From Plumapathes pennacea (taxonomy: Eukaryota; Cnidaria; Anthozoa; Antipatharia; Myriopathidae), in NCBI GenBank assembly GCA_964036295.1, contig OZ038470.1:9453078-9517077 (forward strand): a stretch of 64,000 nucleotides of DNA, given 5' to 3'. A program made the position numbers and the translations under genes. Shown here one piece after another: positions 62,378-64,000 of the stretch; positions within the stretch are counted from its first letter, which is position 1, and each line of letters opens with the position of its first letter. The notes below the pieces were generated by a model. The model searched no databases and had not been told where the DNA came from. It worked only from the letters and a program-made list of their open reading frames with translations.

Positions 62378-63571
62378 CCTTTTTTCGGAAATACAATTGG
62401 ACTCGGCTCATGCCCCCACGCAACTGTAACGGCTTTCCCTGGGCGTTTTCCCACCACAAGCTCAAGGTGTGTCGTATGCCCAGCAAGGTGTTTTTAAAGG
62501 GTTCATCGAGCCCATGAAAGGTGTAGCTCGTGCTGCCCTCTGGAATGCCGGGGTTAGCCAACACCGCTAGGACGGGCCTTAGCTTGTTGTTGACCTATTG
62601 ATGTTCACAAAAATCACCACACAAGTAAAAAATTGATCCATAGGTTGCGATTCTGGGTAGTTCCATAGTTCGGGGGTCACATCAACTTGAATCGTGGTGT
62701 GCAACCGGTCCACCAAGGGGAACAGCTCACCAAACAACAGGTGTGGGTTGGAGGCAAAGGGGTCGAAATAGAGAGGGCCTAGGTGGAAGTAATCTTCGGG
62801 TTTGATGTCAAAGACGTAAGGGGGTTTGTTGGCCATGTGACCCGAATAGGCTCCCTTGCGTGATGTTAACCCGAAATTGATGGAATGGAAATGCCCAAAG
62901 CCTTGCTCGGGATCCAGATGCTCGGACAGGGATTCGGCGAGAAAAATGCCCCCATACACACTATTGATAGGGTCCCAATCGCAAAAATGGAGCACCCGTT
63001 CCAAATTACGATTGATCATAATCATGAGCGTATAAGGACTCTCCTCGTTGAGAATTCCCAATTGGTTCCCCACTTGTTTAATGTGTAATTTGGGGTTGCG
63101 GTGCGGGAGATCCACAAACACTTCTTAAATTTGTCGGATCATCTGTAGGGCCACTTCTTCCCCAGTCTGGTACACAATGGGCTCTAAGGTCATGTACAGG
63201 AGGTGTCCGCCGGCTTTCACCACCCATTGGGCATAAGGACCCGTTTTCATTTTCTCCAACTGGGGGAACCGCTGTTTTCCAAGCACAGACTGACGAATTT
63301 TACCCTTGGGCGTGCCCCTGAGCCCTAAACGTGTGATGGTCCAGGCCATGATGCGGTGCGGTTGAAACCAAGTAGTGGGAAGGGTCGCGCTTCGTAGATG
63401 CACTTCCCATCCCGACAAATCCACATTGTGGGGCAATACATTGGTAAAATGTTGTGGTGTATTGGGCTCTTTAGGGCTCCAGGCATTGCTGTACACGTCC
63501 ACACAGCTCAACGTATTGCCGTCCACACAGCTCGATCCCATGGTCAATAGAACATAGGAGGGCAGTGGCAC
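62373..63571 (-). pseudogene. Probable minor-capsid protein, paralogue B, two breaks
   Basis: Frame from ATG at 63571 with the N-terminal module (NTPQHFTNVLPHNVDLSGW then EVHLRSATLPTTW), an in-frame TAA at 63125-63127, continuation in the same frame to 62579, then a frameshift near 62590 into a last piece (62373-62564 plus upstream) with the C-terminal module (RHTLSLWWENAQGKP, RVQLYFRKK). The 62579-63121 piece has no ATG of its own, which supports one broken gene of about 400 codons. No separate promoter seen upstream of 63571, where paralogue C ends 7 nt away. Confidence 0.65.
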
Positions 63572-63577
63572 CCCTTC

Positions 63578-64000
63578 TTATGAACTTTCATGCCAAGGGC
63601 GTTTTTTGGCATGGCCTCTAAAATGCGTGTCGACACTGGTGATGCCCCAGCCAATGAATTTGCCCTTTTCATCAAGCACGTGAAACGTCATTCCTTTCAC
63701 CACCTTATCGTTGGTGGGAAAATAAAGTGGTAACGGGTTTTGGAATTGGTAGGAGGGAGATTCCGTGCGTATTTTTTTGCCCGGATTGGAGGTGTTCTCC
63801 AACAACCCTGTCAGGATGCCATCCACCACACGGGTTTCAATAAAGTCTACATACACCAGAAGACATTGGATCTGTTCCATGCCAACGGTGAGGGCACTGG
63901 CGTTGAGCACGATGGTATTCATCTCATTAATGTCTTGTTGGGTGCCATGACAGTCAATTTGACCTCGGGATGCACACACAAACGGACTGTCCAAATAGCC
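63578..64000 (-). CDS. Probable minor-capsid protein, paralogue C, cut by window edge
   Basis: Open from the right edge of the window to TGA-type stop at 63578, so the start lies outside. Contains IQCLLVYVDFIETRVVDG, and the C-terminal module KGMTFHVLDEKGKFIGW with SVDTHFRGHAKK, the same layout as in paralogues A and B. Role as for paralogue A. Confidence 0.6.
   Translation of the reverse strand, partial: GYLDSPFVCASRGQIDCHGTQQDINEMNTIVLNASALTVGMEQIQCLLVYVDFIETRVVDGILTGLLENTSNPGKKIRTESPSYQFQNPLPLYFPTNDKVVKGMTFHVLDEKGKFIGWGITSVDTHFRGHAKKRPWHESS

Overview
The window looks like repeat-rich nuclear DNA of an invertebrate animal, probably a cnidarian. The evidence is AT-rich sequence, short broken reading frames, several DNA-transposon families, Helitron remnants, a THAP-type DNA-binding domain, candidate exons with GT splice donors, and two unrelated integrated Polinton/adintovirus-like dsDNA elements. 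The species assignment is inference; nothing in the window is diagnostic, and no database search was run.

Region 1 (1 to about 35.2 kb) is a head-to-tail tandem array with a period of about 4.14 kb. Each unit is the same deletion derivative of a Polinton: a dead integrase on + (DDE residues spread over several frames), then on - the C-terminal third of a protein-primed family B DNA polymerase, a 163-residue ORF of unknown function, an A32-like packaging ATPase and a double-jelly-roll major capsid protein (MCP). Shared lesions show that the ancestral unit was already dead when it was amplified. Units fall into two types in the order B B A, giving a higher-order repeat of about 12.42 kb. The last unit (33484-36405) runs into a much longer polymerase that keeps exonuclease motifs and polymerase motifs A, B and C. 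It appears to be the edge, or the closest relative of the source, of the array.

Region 2 (about 36.4 to 53.0 kb) is a graveyard of mobile elements with no clear intact gene. It holds Helitron remnants (zinc-finger N-terminus, HUH Rep domain, PIF1-like helicase), a 1.18 kb insert with terminal inverted repeats (TIRs) and a 6-bp target duplication inside the helicase, a 1.6 kb element with TIRs of about 206-213 bp plus two further single ends of the same family, an eroded non-LTR reverse transcriptase, a THAP domain broken by a frameshift, and a TTCnnGAA-rich AT tract.

Region 3 (about 53.1 kb to the right edge) is a second, different Polinton/adintovirus-like element. Reading leftwards on -, it has three tandem paralogues of a probable minor-capsid protein, very basic core-like proteins, a double-jelly-roll MCP, an adenain-type cysteine protease, a packaging ATPase, a small conserved-looking protein, a C2H2/Cys-rich gene that may be spliced, and a Fic-domain gene. 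A rightward block on + holds a secreted protein and unrecognised genes. Several genes carry in-frame stops or frameshifts, so this copy is probably decaying, although assembly error cannot be excluded for homopolymer cases.

The most unusual architecture is in region 3. In six genes the stop codon TAA lies inside a TATA-like motif 25-40 nt upstream of the next gene's start (in a seventh the motif begins one base after a TAG stop), and several of these motifs also contain AATAAA. Two promoter-position clusters carry eleven matches to the MEF2 consensus (CTAAAAATAG or TTAAAAATAG) with a mostly 18-bp phase.
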